DNA from: JARRQJ01 sp963810615
GTDB lineage: Bacteria; Pseudomonadota; Gammaproteobacteria; DRLM01
DNA length: 64,000 nucleotides
NCBI GenBank assembly: GCA_963810615.1
Contig: CAWEOA010000002.1
Span: forward strand, 62,001 to 126,000
Direction: 5' to 3'
This document shows, in pieces, positions 1 through 9,166 of this stretch (position 1 is its first letter; each line of letters begins with the position of its first letter). The notes under the pieces are model-generated. The model searched no databases, was not told the origin of the DNA, and saw nothing but the letters and a program-made list of their open reading frames with translations. The translations under genes were made by a program, and so were the position numbers.

Positions 1-1448
1 TGTCTATCTATGAAGTCCATCTTGGCTCATGGCAATTGGATGAACAGGGTAATTTTCTGAATTACCGGGAACTGGCACGACGGCTGGTGGAATACGTCAA
101 GCCCTTGGGTTTTACCCATATCGAACTGCTGCCCATCACCGAACACCCCTTGGATGTCTCGTGGGGATATCAGACCGTCGGCAACTTCGCCGCCACCAGC
201 CGTTTCGGCTCCCCGGACGATTTCCGCTTCTTCGTCGACTATTGCCACCGACATGACATCGGCGTATTCCTCGACTGGGTACCGGGACATTTCCCCAAAG
301 ACCCCCATGGTCTGGTGCGGTTCGACGGTAGCGCCCTCTACGAACATGAAGATCCGCGCAAAGGAGAACATCGCGACTGGGGCACGCTCATCTATAACTA
401 CGGCCGGAATGAGGTCCGTAATTATTTGCTGGCCAGCGCCGTGTTCTGGATAGAGGAATGCCATATCGACGGTCTGCGCGTTGATGCCGTGGCCTCCATG
501 CTCTATCTCGATTATTCGCGCGAGCCCGGCGATTGGGTCCCCAATATCTATGGCGGCAATGAAAACCTGGAAGCTATCGCCTTCCTGCGCCAGCTCAACG
601 AAGTCACCCACGGCCAGTTCCCGGGCACGGTGGTGATGGCGGAGGAATCCACCGCCTGGCCCATGGTGTCCCGTCCCACCTGGCTGGGCGGCCTCGGCTT
701 CAGCATGAAATGGAACATGGGATGGATGCACGACAGCCTGTCGTATATGCAAAACGATCCCATCCACCGCCACTACCATCACGATATGCTTACCTTCGGC
801 ATGTTGTACAGTTTTACGGAAAACTTCGTGCTGCCTTTTTCCCACGATGAAGTGGTGCACGGAAAGCGCTCATTGCTATATCGCATGCCGGGCGACGAGT
901 GGCAGCGTTTTGCCAATCTGCGCCTGCTCTACACTTATATGTTCACCTATCCCGGCAAGAAGCTGCTGTTCATGGGCTGCGAATTCGGACAAGGCGACGA
1001 ATGGGATTCCGCCTCGGAGTTGGACTGGTACGTCTTGGACTATCCCTTTCACCAGGGCGTTAAACGGCTGGTAGGCGATCTGAATCGCCTCTATCGAGGC
1101 TCCCCGGCCCTCTATCACTATGACTTCGAACCGCAAGGGTTCGAATGGATAGACTGCCACGATGCCCCGCAATCCATACTGAGCTACGTGCGACGTCACG
1201 ATGATCAAATCGCCATTATCGCCCTTAATTTCACCCCGATACCGCGCTATAACTATCGCTTAGGGGTTCCCCATGCCGGACTGTACCGGGAAACCCTCAA
1301 TTCCGACTCGGAATATTACAGCGGCAGCAACCTCGGCAATGCCGGCACGGTAGAGGCCGAGGAAATCCCGTGGATGGGCCGACCTTACTCCATCAGCATC
1401 ACCTTGCCGCCCCTGGCCGGGGTGGTCTTCCTGCCGCAATTGGATTAA
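1..1448 (+). CDS. glgB: 1,4-alpha-glucan branching enzyme (3' part)
   Basis: Glycogen branching enzyme that moves alpha-1,4 glucan segments into alpha-1,6 branches in the cytoplasm. The reading frame is already open at base 3 (SIYEVHLGSW), so the N-terminal carbohydrate-binding part lies outside the window. The GH13 catalytic motifs are intact: DGLRVDAV with the nucleophile Asp codon at 483-485, the acid/base Glu in MAEES at about 636-650, and the third Asp in SHDEVVHG near 846. The C-terminal beta domain ends normally at a TAA. It converges on the next minus-strand gene with only five bases between the stops. glgA lies 55 kb away in this window, so the two glycogen genes are not one operon. 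Confidence 0.95.
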   Translation, partial: SIYEVHLGSWQLDEQGNFLNYRELARRLVEYVKPLGFTHIELLPITEHPLDVSWGYQTVGNFAATSRFGSPDDFRFFVDYCHRHDIGVFLDWVPGHFPKDPHGLVRFDGSALYEHEDPRKGEHRDWGTLIYNYGRNEVRNYLLASAVFWIEECHIDGLRVDAVASMLYLDYSREPGDWVPNIYGGNENLEAIAFLRQLNEVTHGQFPGTVVMAEESTAWPMVSRPTWLGGLGFSMKWNMGWMHDSLSYMQNDPIHRHYHHDMLTFGMLYSFTENFVLPFSHDEVVHGKRSLLYRMPGDEWQRFANLRLLYTYMFTYPGKKLLFMGCEFGQGDEWDSASELDWYVLDYPFHQGVKRLVGDLNRLYRGSPALYHYDFEPQGFEWIDCHDAPQSILSYVRRHDDQIAIIALNFTPIPRYNYRLGVPHAGLYRETLNSDSEYYSGSNLGNAGTVEAEEIPWMGRPYSISITLPPLAGVVFLPQLD

Positions 1449-1453
1449 GCGCT

Positions 1454-2146
1454 TTATCCTAACAATTGCATAGTGACCGTCATGCTGGCGGCCAACAACA
1501 GGGGCAGGCCCCACTGCGCGAGGGGTGGAGCAGATTGCTCGGTCAACATGATGGGCTCACAGGCGGCGCCTTCCGCCTCCCCGGTCACCATACCAAAGAT
1601 GGCGCCGGACACGGCGCCGATGCGGGCCATCGGTCCGGCCGCTTCCCCGCTGGCCGCCAATGCCGCGCGTAGATGAGCCTGCACCCGGGTCACCGCCTCC
1701 AAACTCAATGCGGCCCGTACCGCAAATCGCTCGTGGGGAAACCTCAACAGGCCCAAAGGCGCCATCATCCAATGCAGGGCGCCGAGCACCTCGTCCCGGG
1801 ACGTGACCGACAGCAATAAACTGGCGGCCGTCACCATCAAGGCCAAAGATGTTATCCGTAACCCACCCTGCCATAAACCTTCGACGGTAGGCAGCCACGC
1901 GGCAAAGGACGGCATGGCCGGGATCAGCGGCACTCCGGGAGTGAGCCATAGATAAATTACGGCTATGGAAAGAAACAGCCAGCGCATGCGGCGCAACAGG
2001 CGCCATGCCGCATGCCAGGATTGACCATCAAGCTTCATGTATAGATACGTCAGGACCATGATAGCGACGAGAATATTCGCCGCATCGCCCTGCGCCAGAA
2101 ACGCCGTCAACACAATAAAACTGATTATGCGAATTACAGGATGCAT
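1454..2146 (-). CDS. EcfT/CbiQ-like transmembrane protein
   Basis: A 230-residue integral membrane protein starting MHPVIRIISF. Hydrophobic stretches are visible near residues 4-36, 50-66, 90-115 and the last 25 residues, separated by Arg-rich cytoplasmic segments. The overall pattern resembles the T component (EcfT/CbiQ) of energy-coupling-factor vitamin or metal transporters. However, I do not see a clean Ala-Arg-Gly coupling motif, and no ECF ATPase or substrate-binding gene is nearby. It follows fimV on the same strand after a 52-base gap and may be cotranscribed. The start was chosen at the first ATG after the fimV stop; upstream in-frame codons run inside fimV. Function is inferred from general resemblance only. 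Confidence 0.6.
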   Translation of the reverse strand: MHPVIRIISFIVLTAFLAQGDAANILVAIMVLTYLYMKLDGQSWHAAWRLLRRMRWLFLSIAVIYLWLTPGVPLIPAMPSFAAWLPTVEGLWQGGLRITSLALMVTAASLLLSVTSRDEVLGALHWMMAPLGLLRFPHERFAVRAALSLEAVTRVQAHLRAALAASGEAAGPMARIGAVSGAIFGMVTGEAEGAACEPIMLTEQSAPPLAQWGLPLLLAASMTVTMQLLG

Positions 2147-2198
2147 AGAGATAAACCATGAGGTGCGCTGGTGGCACCCGCAAACAGGCGCGTACGGC

Positions 2199-4775
2199 CT
2201 AAGCGATTTTCTCCACCAGGCCCTTGGCTTCCTGCTTTTGCTGATCGTTACCTTCCTCGATAACTTCAGTGAGGATATCGCGGGCGCTGTCATTGTCGCC
2301 CATATCGATATAGGCCCGGGCCAGATCCAACTTGGTACCGACGACGTCCGTGCCCGCCAGTAAATCCGCGTCATCCAAACCGAAGTCGATATTGCCGAAA
2401 TCGGATATGGCGGGTTCAATTTCCCAGGATTTATTCCGATCACCAGCTCCCGTAGCGCTCTCTTCCTCGGCCTCGGCACCGACATCCTTTTCTTCCTCCG
2501 CAGGCATTTGAGACGCAAATTCCGAATCCGTATGCAAGGGTTCGGAAGTCTGTTCATCCGCCTCATGCAAAACGACATCTGCCGCCTCTCCCAGAGCCTC
2601 CTCTTCAAGATTCAGGTCAAATTCCATTTTTTCATCTTGCGGTGCGGCGGCAGCCACTTGAACGTCTTCAACCGGACCGCTATCTGCGGTTTCGTCACCA
2701 ATATTCAAATCAAAGGAATCTTCGCCCGCCCCCGCGGCTGTAAGCGCTTCGCCTGATAAGGTTCCGGCAACACCACCACCGGCCTCCTCTTCGGACAAAA
2801 CACCCTTGCCAGCCGTATCACCGACACCGGCCGAGGCGTTAAACAAGGTGTGATCAGGACAGAGTTCCCGACCCATAGGCAGGATCCGCTGCCACAGGGC
2901 ATCATCGTCATTCGCACCTAAACTCTCGTAGAGCGATTGCGCTACGCTTCGGAAAGATTCGGCATTCTTGGATGCATAATAAATCTCCAACAGCTTCGCC
3001 TGCAGATCCTGGCGACCAGGCTGTTTGGCGAGCGCATTTTGAATGAGCGCTTCGGCCTGTTGATAGCGACGATATGCCAGATAGACGTCGGCCTCGACGA
3101 TGGGATCAATGTCACCTTCCGGAGTATGCAGCACATCCAGATCACTGGCAGCTTGCGGTATGTCCTGTTCCGCCTCGTGCGCAACTTCTTCCGCCACGTC
3201 GGTCATCTGCTGGGTATCGCCCAACTCGGCCACATCGGAGATTTCCGTGCGTTCTTCCTGAGCGGGCTGATCTTCCACCACAGGCAATACGTCCTGATCT
3301 TCAAGGCTTTCGTCCGGCTCGACTTCCGCGTCGTTGCGCCGACGCCGCATAACCAACCATAACACCGACAATAACAGCAGCGCCGCTCCGCCTGCTGCAG
3401 CCATCAAGGTTGGATCGGCAAATAAGTCCGTCGATTCCTTGGTCTTGGGCGCGGCGGGTTGCACGGGTGCCGGCTTGGCCGACATCGGATTAACCGCTGC
3501 AGACGGCGGTACTGTCGCTGCCGGAGTACTCGAGTCCGCGGCAGGCTGAGTCGCCGTCATCCCAGAGCGTTTTTGCAATTCGTTCAGCGATTCATCTTTA
3601 AGCGTCAGCAAGCGCTGCATGGAATTAATTTGATCTTCCAAGGCCGAGACGCGCGACCGTAATTCATCGCTTTCCCGCTTGGCGGTATCGGACGATTCCA
3701 TAGCGATAGCAAGCTCGCCGCGCAATTTATCCAGCTCTTCCTGCGTGCCGCCCGCAGCCCCTCCGGATTTGGCTGAAACATCCCCGGGGGCCACCAGACG
3801 CAGCCGCGCTGATTCCTTGCCTTGGCTTGCAGTGCTTGTCTGTTGAGACTCTTGTCCTGCCTTGGCGGCAGGGGCGGCGCCTTCAGCTTCACCGGTTACG
3901 GCGGAACCGCGACGACTCTGTTGCCAGCGCTGATATTGACGGGCCGCTTCCCGCACCGCTTGTTCTTTATCGATAGCCATCACTGCGGACTTCTCGGGCA
4001 CCCGCAGCACATAACCAGCCTTGAGACTATTGATATTGTTATCGTAGAAGGCCTGCGAATTTTCCTTCAATAAGGCCAGCATCATTTGATAAACGCTGAC
4101 GGAATCATCCGGCAGCAGGGTCTTTGCGATATTCCACAAGGTGTCATTGCGTTCAGTGGGACCGTAGCTTATCGCACCCTTGTCATTCTTCACCCTGGAC
4201 TTGATCTCATTGCCGCCCGCACTTCCGGCAGTCGGCGACACCTGTTGAGGTACAGCGGCCGGAGCCGGACTCGCCGGTGCGGTTGCCGCCATCGGTGCCG
4301 GTTGCGGTTGCGGTGGATTTGCAGGGACAGCAGGCTTGGGCGGCGCTTCGATAACGGGTGCAGCAACCGGTGCCTTCTGTTCCTCGCCGAAGACCGGCGG
4401 ATCCAGCAGCAAGGTATATTCACGTAGCAGTCGCCCCGACTGCCAGTTCAGCTGCACAATAAAATCAAGGAAAGGTTCGCGAATCGGTTGGGTAGAAGTA
4501 ATATTCAGAGTCGCCGTGCCGTCTTTTCCGGGCACGATGGTGAACTTGATATCCGACAGGACCGCCGGCCGTTCAATGCCCGCCCGCGCAAACTCGTCGT
4601 TCGGTGCCAGACGCACCGACGCATTACCCAATTCTCCGGGTTGCGCCGACAAGATACGGACATCGGCATTAAGGGGCTCATTAAGGGCAGAATGCAGTTC
4701 GATATCACCCAGCCCCAACGCGTAAACCCGGGTGGACGCTATCGCCACGGCCACCGCCAGCGCCAATTTACGCAT
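2199..4775 (-). CDS. fimV: FimV/HubP-family polar landmark protein
   Basis: Inner-membrane peptidoglycan-binding protein of the FimV/HubP family, which organises cell poles, type IV pili and chemotaxis machinery. The 858-residue protein has a signal peptide (MRKLALAVAVAIAS, cut near VYA), the conserved FimV N-terminal domain starting LGLGDIELHS, a Pro/Ala-rich linker, and a LysM-like segment at about 200-260. A coiled coil follows at about 345-400, then one membrane helix at about 457-476. A long acidic cytoplasmic part ends in the family's C-terminal TPR-like motif (LARAYIDMGD). The ATG at 4775 has an AAGGAAG ribosome site about 12 bases upstream; an in-frame extension to 4853 has no signal peptide at its front. 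In relatives truA follows fimV; here a membrane protein gene does. Confidence 0.93.
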   Translation of the reverse strand: MRKLALAVAVAIASTRVYALGLGDIELHSALNEPLNADVRILSAQPGELGNASVRLAPNDEFARAGIERPAVLSDIKFTIVPGKDGTATLNITSTQPIREPFLDFIVQLNWQSGRLLREYTLLLDPPVFGEEQKAPVAAPVIEAPPKPAVPANPPQPQPAPMAATAPASPAPAAVPQQVSPTAGSAGGNEIKSRVKNDKGAISYGPTERNDTLWNIAKTLLPDDSVSVYQMMLALLKENSQAFYDNNINSLKAGYVLRVPEKSAVMAIDKEQAVREAARQYQRWQQSRRGSAVTGEAEGAAPAAKAGQESQQTSTASQGKESARLRLVAPGDVSAKSGGAAGGTQEELDKLRGELAIAMESSDTAKRESDELRSRVSALEDQINSMQRLLTLKDESLNELQKRSGMTATQPAADSSTPAATVPPSAAVNPMSAKPAPVQPAAPKTKESTDLFADPTLMAAAGGAALLLLSVLWLVMRRRRNDAEVEPDESLEDQDVLPVVEDQPAQEERTEISDVAELGDTQQMTDVAEEVAHEAEQDIPQAASDLDVLHTPEGDIDPIVEADVYLAYRRYQQAEALIQNALAKQPGRQDLQAKLLEIYYASKNAESFRSVAQSLYESLGANDDDALWQRILPMGRELCPDHTLFNASAGVGDTAGKGVLSEEEAGGGVAGTLSGEALTAAGAGEDSFDLNIGDETADSGPVEDVQVAAAAPQDEKMEFDLNLEEEALGEAADVVLHEADEQTSEPLHTDSEFASQMPAEEEKDVGAEAEEESATGAGDRNKSWEIEPAISDFGNIDFGLDDADLLAGTDVVGTKLDLARAYIDMGDNDSARDILTEVIEEGNDQQKQEAKGLVEKIA

Positions 4776-5004
4776 CTTCAATTGTCTTCCTTTTCTCAGT
4801 ATCACCCGTCTACCCTTCGACAACCGGTCCTTCGCATTTCTCCGCCACCCCAACCGTATCCCATGAGGGATTCATACGAACTAACATATCGGATTTACGG
4901 AGAATTTCTTTAATTGCCCTATCGGCACGAAGAATGAGCAAGTCCCTGCCCCCTAAGCCATTGATACGTCCGTTAATACCAAATGATTCCTGATCAGTAT
5001 ATCC

Positions 5005-6033
5005 CTAACTAAGATAGTCTTTTACCAGAATCTCAGCAATTTGAATACTGTTCAAGGCGGCACCTTTGCGTACGTTGTCGGCCACAATCCACAAATCTAA
5101 ACCAAGGGGGTGCGACAAATCTTCGCGCACCCGCCCGACATAAACCGCATCTGCGCCCACCGCTTCGGTCACGGCGGTGGGGAAGGCTCCTGTCTTACGC
5201 CTGTCGACCAGCTTAACACTCGGCGATTTTTCCAACAGTTGCCGGGCCGCGGCCGCCGTGATTTTATCCCGCGTTTCAATATGCACCGCCTGAGAATGGC
5301 CGAAAAAAACCGGCACGCGCGCGCAGCTTGCATTGACTTGGATGGTCTCATCGGCAAGGATCTTACGCGTCTCCCACAACATCTTCATTTCCTCGCGCGT
5401 GTAGCCATTATCCAAAACTTCACCGACCACAGGCAAAACATTGAACGCAATTTGCTTGGGATAGACCTTACTGCTAACCCCCTTCATATTGAAGATCGAC
5501 ATGGTTTGCGTCGCCAATTCATCCATGGCCATCTTACCCGTACCGGAGACCGCTTGAAAGGTGACTACGTTTATGCGCTTGATCCCCACCGCATCGTAAA
5601 TCCCCTTCAAGGCCACCAGCAGCAAGGTCACACAGGAATTGGGATTGGCGATGATGCTACGCCGGCGGTACTGGCTGATGGCCTCGGCGTTGACCTCAGA
5701 CACCACCAAGGGCACGTCCTCTTCGTAACGAAATTGCGCGCTGTCATCGATAACGACGCAGCCGACGGCGGCAGCCCTGGGCGCATGCAGGGCGGCAAGC
5801 TCCTCCCCGGCGCAGAAAAAGGCAAGCTGCGCTTGCGAAAAATCGAAGTCGGCGACATTCCGTACCGGCACATAGCTATCTCGAAATTCAACGCGACCGG
5901 CTTCGATCCCGGTCGAATCCAGCGCATACAAGGTCCCAAGCGGAAAATCCCGTTCGGCCAACAGAGACAACACCGCTTCGCCCACGACGCTGCTAACCCC
6001 AACGATGGCTACGTTGTATTTAGTGGTCATCAT
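5005..6033 (-). CDS. usg: Usg-type aspartate-semialdehyde dehydrogenase paralogue
   Basis: A 342-residue member of the aspartate-semialdehyde dehydrogenase superfamily, of the Usg type that sits next to asd in many gammaproteobacteria. The N-terminal NADP-binding stretch (VAIVGVSSVVGEA), the QAVSGTGK segment and the RVPVFFGHS segment of true Asd are kept. At the catalytic loop, normally Asn-Pro-Asn-Cys-Ser-Thr, this protein reads IANPNSCVT, so the nucleophile position (about residue 133) is Ser and a Cys follows it. It may therefore be inactive or altered, which fits the uncertain role of Usg proteins. Two ATGs lie at 6033 and 6030, eight and eleven bases after the asd stop, indicating cotranscription with asd. 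Confidence 0.85.
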   Translation of the reverse strand: MMTTKYNVAIVGVSSVVGEAVLSLLAERDFPLGTLYALDSTGIEAGRVEFRDSYVPVRNVADFDFSQAQLAFFCAGEELAALHAPRAAAVGCVVIDDSAQFRYEEDVPLVVSEVNAEAISQYRRRSIIANPNSCVTLLLVALKGIYDAVGIKRINVVTFQAVSGTGKMAMDELATQTMSIFNMKGVSSKVYPKQIAFNVLPVVGEVLDNGYTREEMKMLWETRKILADETIQVNASCARVPVFFGHSQAVHIETRDKITAAAARQLLEKSPSVKLVDRRKTGAFPTAVTEAVGADAVYVGRVREDLSHPLGLDLWIVADNVRKGAALNSIQIAEILVKDYLS

Positions 6034-6041
6034 CAATAGGA

Positions 6042-7154
6042 CTATTGTTCCAGCAGGATATTCAACATGCGCCGCAGCGGCTCTGCGGCGCCCCACAGCA
6101 GTTGGTCACCGACGGTGAAGGCGGACAGGTACTGCGGCCCCATAGTGAGCTTGCGCAAACGCCCTACCGGCACGGTCAAAGTCCCGGTCACGGCGGTCGG
6201 CGTCAGTTCACGCATACTGAGCTCACGGTCGTTGGGTACCACTTTGACCCAGTCATTATGAGTGGCGATGATGTCACGAATCTCATCCAGCGGCACATCC
6301 TTGCTCAGCTTGATGGTCAGGGCCTGGCTGTGACAGCGCATGGCACCGATGCGCACACACAGACCGTCGATGGGGATGGGCTGGGCGCTGCGCCCCAGGA
6401 TCTTGTTGCATTCCACCTGGGCCTTCCACTCTTCCTTGCTCTGACCACTGTCGAGCTGCACGTCGATCCACGGGATCAGGGAACCGGCCAGCGGTACCGG
6501 CCAGGCGTCCAAGGGATAGCGATCGGAGCGCATAAAATCGGCAACCTGCTTGTCGATCTCCAAGATGGCTGAGGCGGGATCGTCCACCAGCGCGGCCACC
6601 TCGCCGTTAATCGCCCCCATCTGCCGGATCAATTCGCGCATATTGCGCGCGCCAGCACCGGAAGCGGCTTGATAGGTCATGGGGCTGATCCACTCGACTA
6701 GCCCCTTGTCCAACAGCCCGCCAATGGCCATCAGCATCAGCGACACGGTGCAGTTGCCGCCGACGTAGGTCTTGACCCCCTTGGCCAGACCGTCCTTGAT
6801 GACCTCGTAGTTGACCGGATCCAGGACAATGATGGCATCATCCTTCATGCGCAGCGCGGAGGCGGCATCTATCCAATAGCCGTTCCAGCCCGCCGCGCGC
6901 AGCCGCGGATACACCTCTTTGGTATAATCGCCGCCCTGGCAAGTGACGACAACATCCATGGTCTGCAAGGCATCGATACTGTTGGCATCCATCAGCGGCG
7001 GCACATCCTTGCCGATGGCCGGGCCCTTGCCACCCACCTGGGAGGTGGTGAAAAACACCGGGTCAATCGATTCGAAATTCCGTTCGGCCTGCATGCGCTG
7101 CATCAGTACCGAGCCCACCATGCCGCGCCAACCGATGAATCCCACTCTTTTCAT
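6042..7154 (-). CDS. asd: Aspartate-semialdehyde dehydrogenase
   Basis: Converts aspartyl phosphate to aspartate semialdehyde with NADPH, the branch step to lysine, diaminopimelate, methionine and threonine. The 370-residue product begins MKRVGFIGWRGMVGSV, the dinucleotide-binding motif of the gram-negative Asd class, and has the catalytic Cys in GGNCTVSLML. An ATG at 7154 with a GAGG ribosome site eight bases upstream is preferred over an in-frame TTG two codons earlier. It lies downstream of leuB and upstream of the Usg-type paralogue on the same strand. The fully conserved active site contrasts with the neighbour's substituted one, so this is the working enzyme. Confidence 0.97.
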   Translation of the reverse strand: MKRVGFIGWRGMVGSVLMQRMQAERNFESIDPVFFTTSQVGGKGPAIGKDVPPLMDANSIDALQTMDVVVTCQGGDYTKEVYPRLRAAGWNGYWIDAASALRMKDDAIIVLDPVNYEVIKDGLAKGVKTYVGGNCTVSLMLMAIGGLLDKGLVEWISPMTYQAASGAGARNMRELIRQMGAINGEVAALVDDPASAILEIDKQVADFMRSDRYPLDAWPVPLAGSLIPWIDVQLDSGQSKEEWKAQVECNKILGRSAQPIPIDGLCVRIGAMRCHSQALTIKLSKDVPLDEIRDIIATHNDWVKVVPNDRELSMRELTPTAVTGTLTVPVGRLRKLTMGPQYLSAFTVGDQLLWGAAEPLRRMLNILLEQ

Positions 7155-7178
7155 GATCAAACCTCGCCATTAATGTCC

Positions 7179-7194
7179 GGTGGGTTACCCCACC
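7179..7194 (-). promoter_or_regulatory. Short hairpin in the asd leader
   Basis: GGTGGG and CCCACC form a six-base-pair stem with a four-base loop, about 25 bases upstream of the asd ATG in the 111-base leuB-asd gap. There is no T-tract, so it is not a standard terminator. It might affect mRNA stability or translation; its role is unknown. Confidence 0.25.
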
Positions 7195-7265
7195 ACGATG
7201 AAGGCACAACACAAAATTATCATAGGCTGACGACTGATTTACACTCGCCGCATGCCCAACAGCAT

Positions 7266-8342
7266 CTATTCGCGCAGGGCCGCCACGACCGCATCACCCA
7301 TGGCCGCCGTGCTCACCTTCTGCATGCCCGCTGTGAAAATGTCAGCGGTACGATAACCCTGTTCCAGCACCGCCTCTACCGCCGCATCCACGCGGTCCGC
7401 CAATGCCGTCTCGCTTAAAGTGTAGCGCAACAGCATGGCCACGGAGAGGATGGTCGCCAGCGGATTGGCGATGCCCTGCCCGGCAATATCCGGTGCCGAA
7501 CCATGTATCGGCTCGTACATCCCCTTGTTGCAATCGTCCAGCGACGCCGAGGGCAGCATGCCGATGGAACCGGTGAGCATGGAGGCCTCGTCGGAGAGGA
7601 TATCGCCAAAGATGTTACCGGTGACGATGACATCGAACTGCTTGGGGTTACGCACCAACTGCATCGCGGCATTGTCCACATACATATGGCTCAAGGTCAC
7701 TTGCGGATAGTCCTTAGCGACTTCGATGACGACCTCCTTCCACAACTCGCTGCATTCCAGCACATTGGCCTTTTCCACCGAGCACAGCTTCTTGCCGCGT
7801 TTCAAGGCGATCTCAAAGGCCACCTGGGCAACACGCCGCACCTCCGATTCGCTATAGACCATGGTATTGAATCCGACCCGCTCGCCGTTGCGTTCCTCGA
7901 TACCGCGCGGCTGCCCGAAATAGATATCCCCGGTCAACTCGCGCACGATCAAGATATCCAGACCGGCCACCACCTCCGGCTTGAGGCTAGAGGCGGCGGC
8001 CAGCTGCGGATAGAGCAGCGCCGGCCGCAGGTTGGCGAACAAGTTGAGTTCTTTGCGGATGCGCAACAGACCGCGTTCCGGGCGCTGGTCCCGCGGCAGG
8101 GTATCGTATTTGACGCCGCCCACCGCGCCTAACAGGACCGCGTCCGCCTGCTGGGCCAACGCCAAAGTCGTCTCCGGCAGGGGATCGCCCGCCGCATCAT
8201 AGCCCGCCCCGCCGATGGGCGCCTGTTCCGTTTCTATAGCAAGACCGAAATCCTGGCGCAGACATCCCAACACCTTCACCGCCTCCGCAACGATCTCCGG
8301 ACCGATGCCATCCCCGGGTAACACCGCTATCTTTTTGGTCAT
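7266..8342 (-). CDS. leuB: 3-isopropylmalate dehydrogenase
   Basis: Oxidatively decarboxylates 3-isopropylmalate to 2-oxoisocaproate in leucine synthesis, using NAD and a divalent metal. The 358-residue protein has the usual start (KKIAVLPGDGIGPEIV), the substrate-binding Arg-rich region (RDQRPERGLLRIRKEL), the metal-binding Asp region (SDEASMLTGS), and the C-terminal GSAPDIAGQGIANP motif that sets NAD preference. Length is normal. It follows leuD after a 103-base gap that contains a small dyad (CACCAT/ATGGTG at 8384-8399) but no gene. Some relatives have a methyltransferase gene in this gap; here it is absent. Confidence 0.97.
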   Translation of the reverse strand: MTKKIAVLPGDGIGPEIVAEAVKVLGCLRQDFGLAIETEQAPIGGAGYDAAGDPLPETTLALAQQADAVLLGAVGGVKYDTLPRDQRPERGLLRIRKELNLFANLRPALLYPQLAAASSLKPEVVAGLDILIVRELTGDIYFGQPRGIEERNGERVGFNTMVYSESEVRRVAQVAFEIALKRGKKLCSVEKANVLECSELWKEVVIEVAKDYPQVTLSHMYVDNAAMQLVRNPKQFDVIVTGNIFGDILSDEASMLTGSIGMLPSASLDDCNKGMYEPIHGSAPDIAGQGIANPLATILSVAMLLRYTLSETALADRVDAAVEAVLEQGYRTADIFTAGMQKVSTAAMGDAVVAALRE

Positions 8343-8445
8343 ATTCTATGATTCCCGATCACTCTATACTATGCCACCCAGAGCACCATACTCATGGTGG
8401 ATTTTTACGCATTTACCACCGTGCCGCATGGTGTCGATCTATGCA

Positions 8446-9087
8446 TTAATTATGGAACAACCACGGCGCCTCGCTGCGGCGGCGCGCCTCGTAGGCCTTG
8501 ATCTCCGCCACATGCTGCAGGGTGAGACCGATATCGTCCAGGCCGTTGAGCAGGCGATGCTTGCGAAAGGCGTCCACCTCGAAGGCGATGATCTCGCCGC
8601 CCGGTGTGGTCACGGTCTGAGCGGCCAGATCCAGCTGCAGGCGGTAACCGGGGGTCGCCAGCGCCTCGGCAAACAAACGGTCCATTACCGCGGCGGGCAG
8701 GACGACGGGCAGGATGCCGTTGTTGAAGCAGTTATTGAAAAAGATATCCGCAAAGCTCGGGGCGAGAACGACACGAAACCCGTAGTCCAACAGCGCCCAT
8801 GGCGCGTGTTCGCGCGATGAACCACAACCGAAATTATCCCGTGCCAATAATATTTGCGCACCCTGATAACGTGCTTGGTTGAGCACGAAATCGGGGTTGA
8901 GGCGCCGCTTGCCGTGATCCATGCCCGGCTCGCCGGGATCCAGATACCGCCACTCGTCGAACAGATTAGGACCGAAGCCGGTACGCTTGATCGACTTCAG
9001 ATACTGTTTGGGAATGATCTGATCGGTATCCACGTTGGCGCGATCCAAAGGCAGCACCACGCCGTTCAATTTATCTAGCTTATCCAC
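8446..9087 (-). CDS. leuD: 3-isopropylmalate dehydratase small subunit
   Basis: Small (swivel domain) subunit of isopropylmalate isomerase, which works with LeuC to interconvert 2- and 3-isopropylmalate. The 213-residue protein carries the family signatures PLDRANVDTDQIIPKQYLK near the start and NFGCGSSREHAPWAL in the middle. It lies 79 bases after leuC on the same strand, with an AAGAGGAG ribosome site ahead of the ATG. Length and motifs are normal. Confidence 0.97.
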   Translation of the reverse strand: MDKLDKLNGVVLPLDRANVDTDQIIPKQYLKSIKRTGFGPNLFDEWRYLDPGEPGMDHGKRRLNPDFVLNQARYQGAQILLARDNFGCGSSREHAPWALLDYGFRVVLAPSFADIFFNNCFNNGILPVVLPAAVMDRLFAEALATPGYRLQLDLAAQTVTTPGGEIIAFEVDAFRKHRLLNGLDDIGLTLQHVAEIKAYEARRRSEAPWLFHN

Positions 9088-9166
9088 TTTGACTCCTCTT
9101 ATCTCTTTCCGCTGCAGGCCTTGGCGCGCTAATCAAGCAAAAACGAACCGCTACTTAGCCTGTAGC

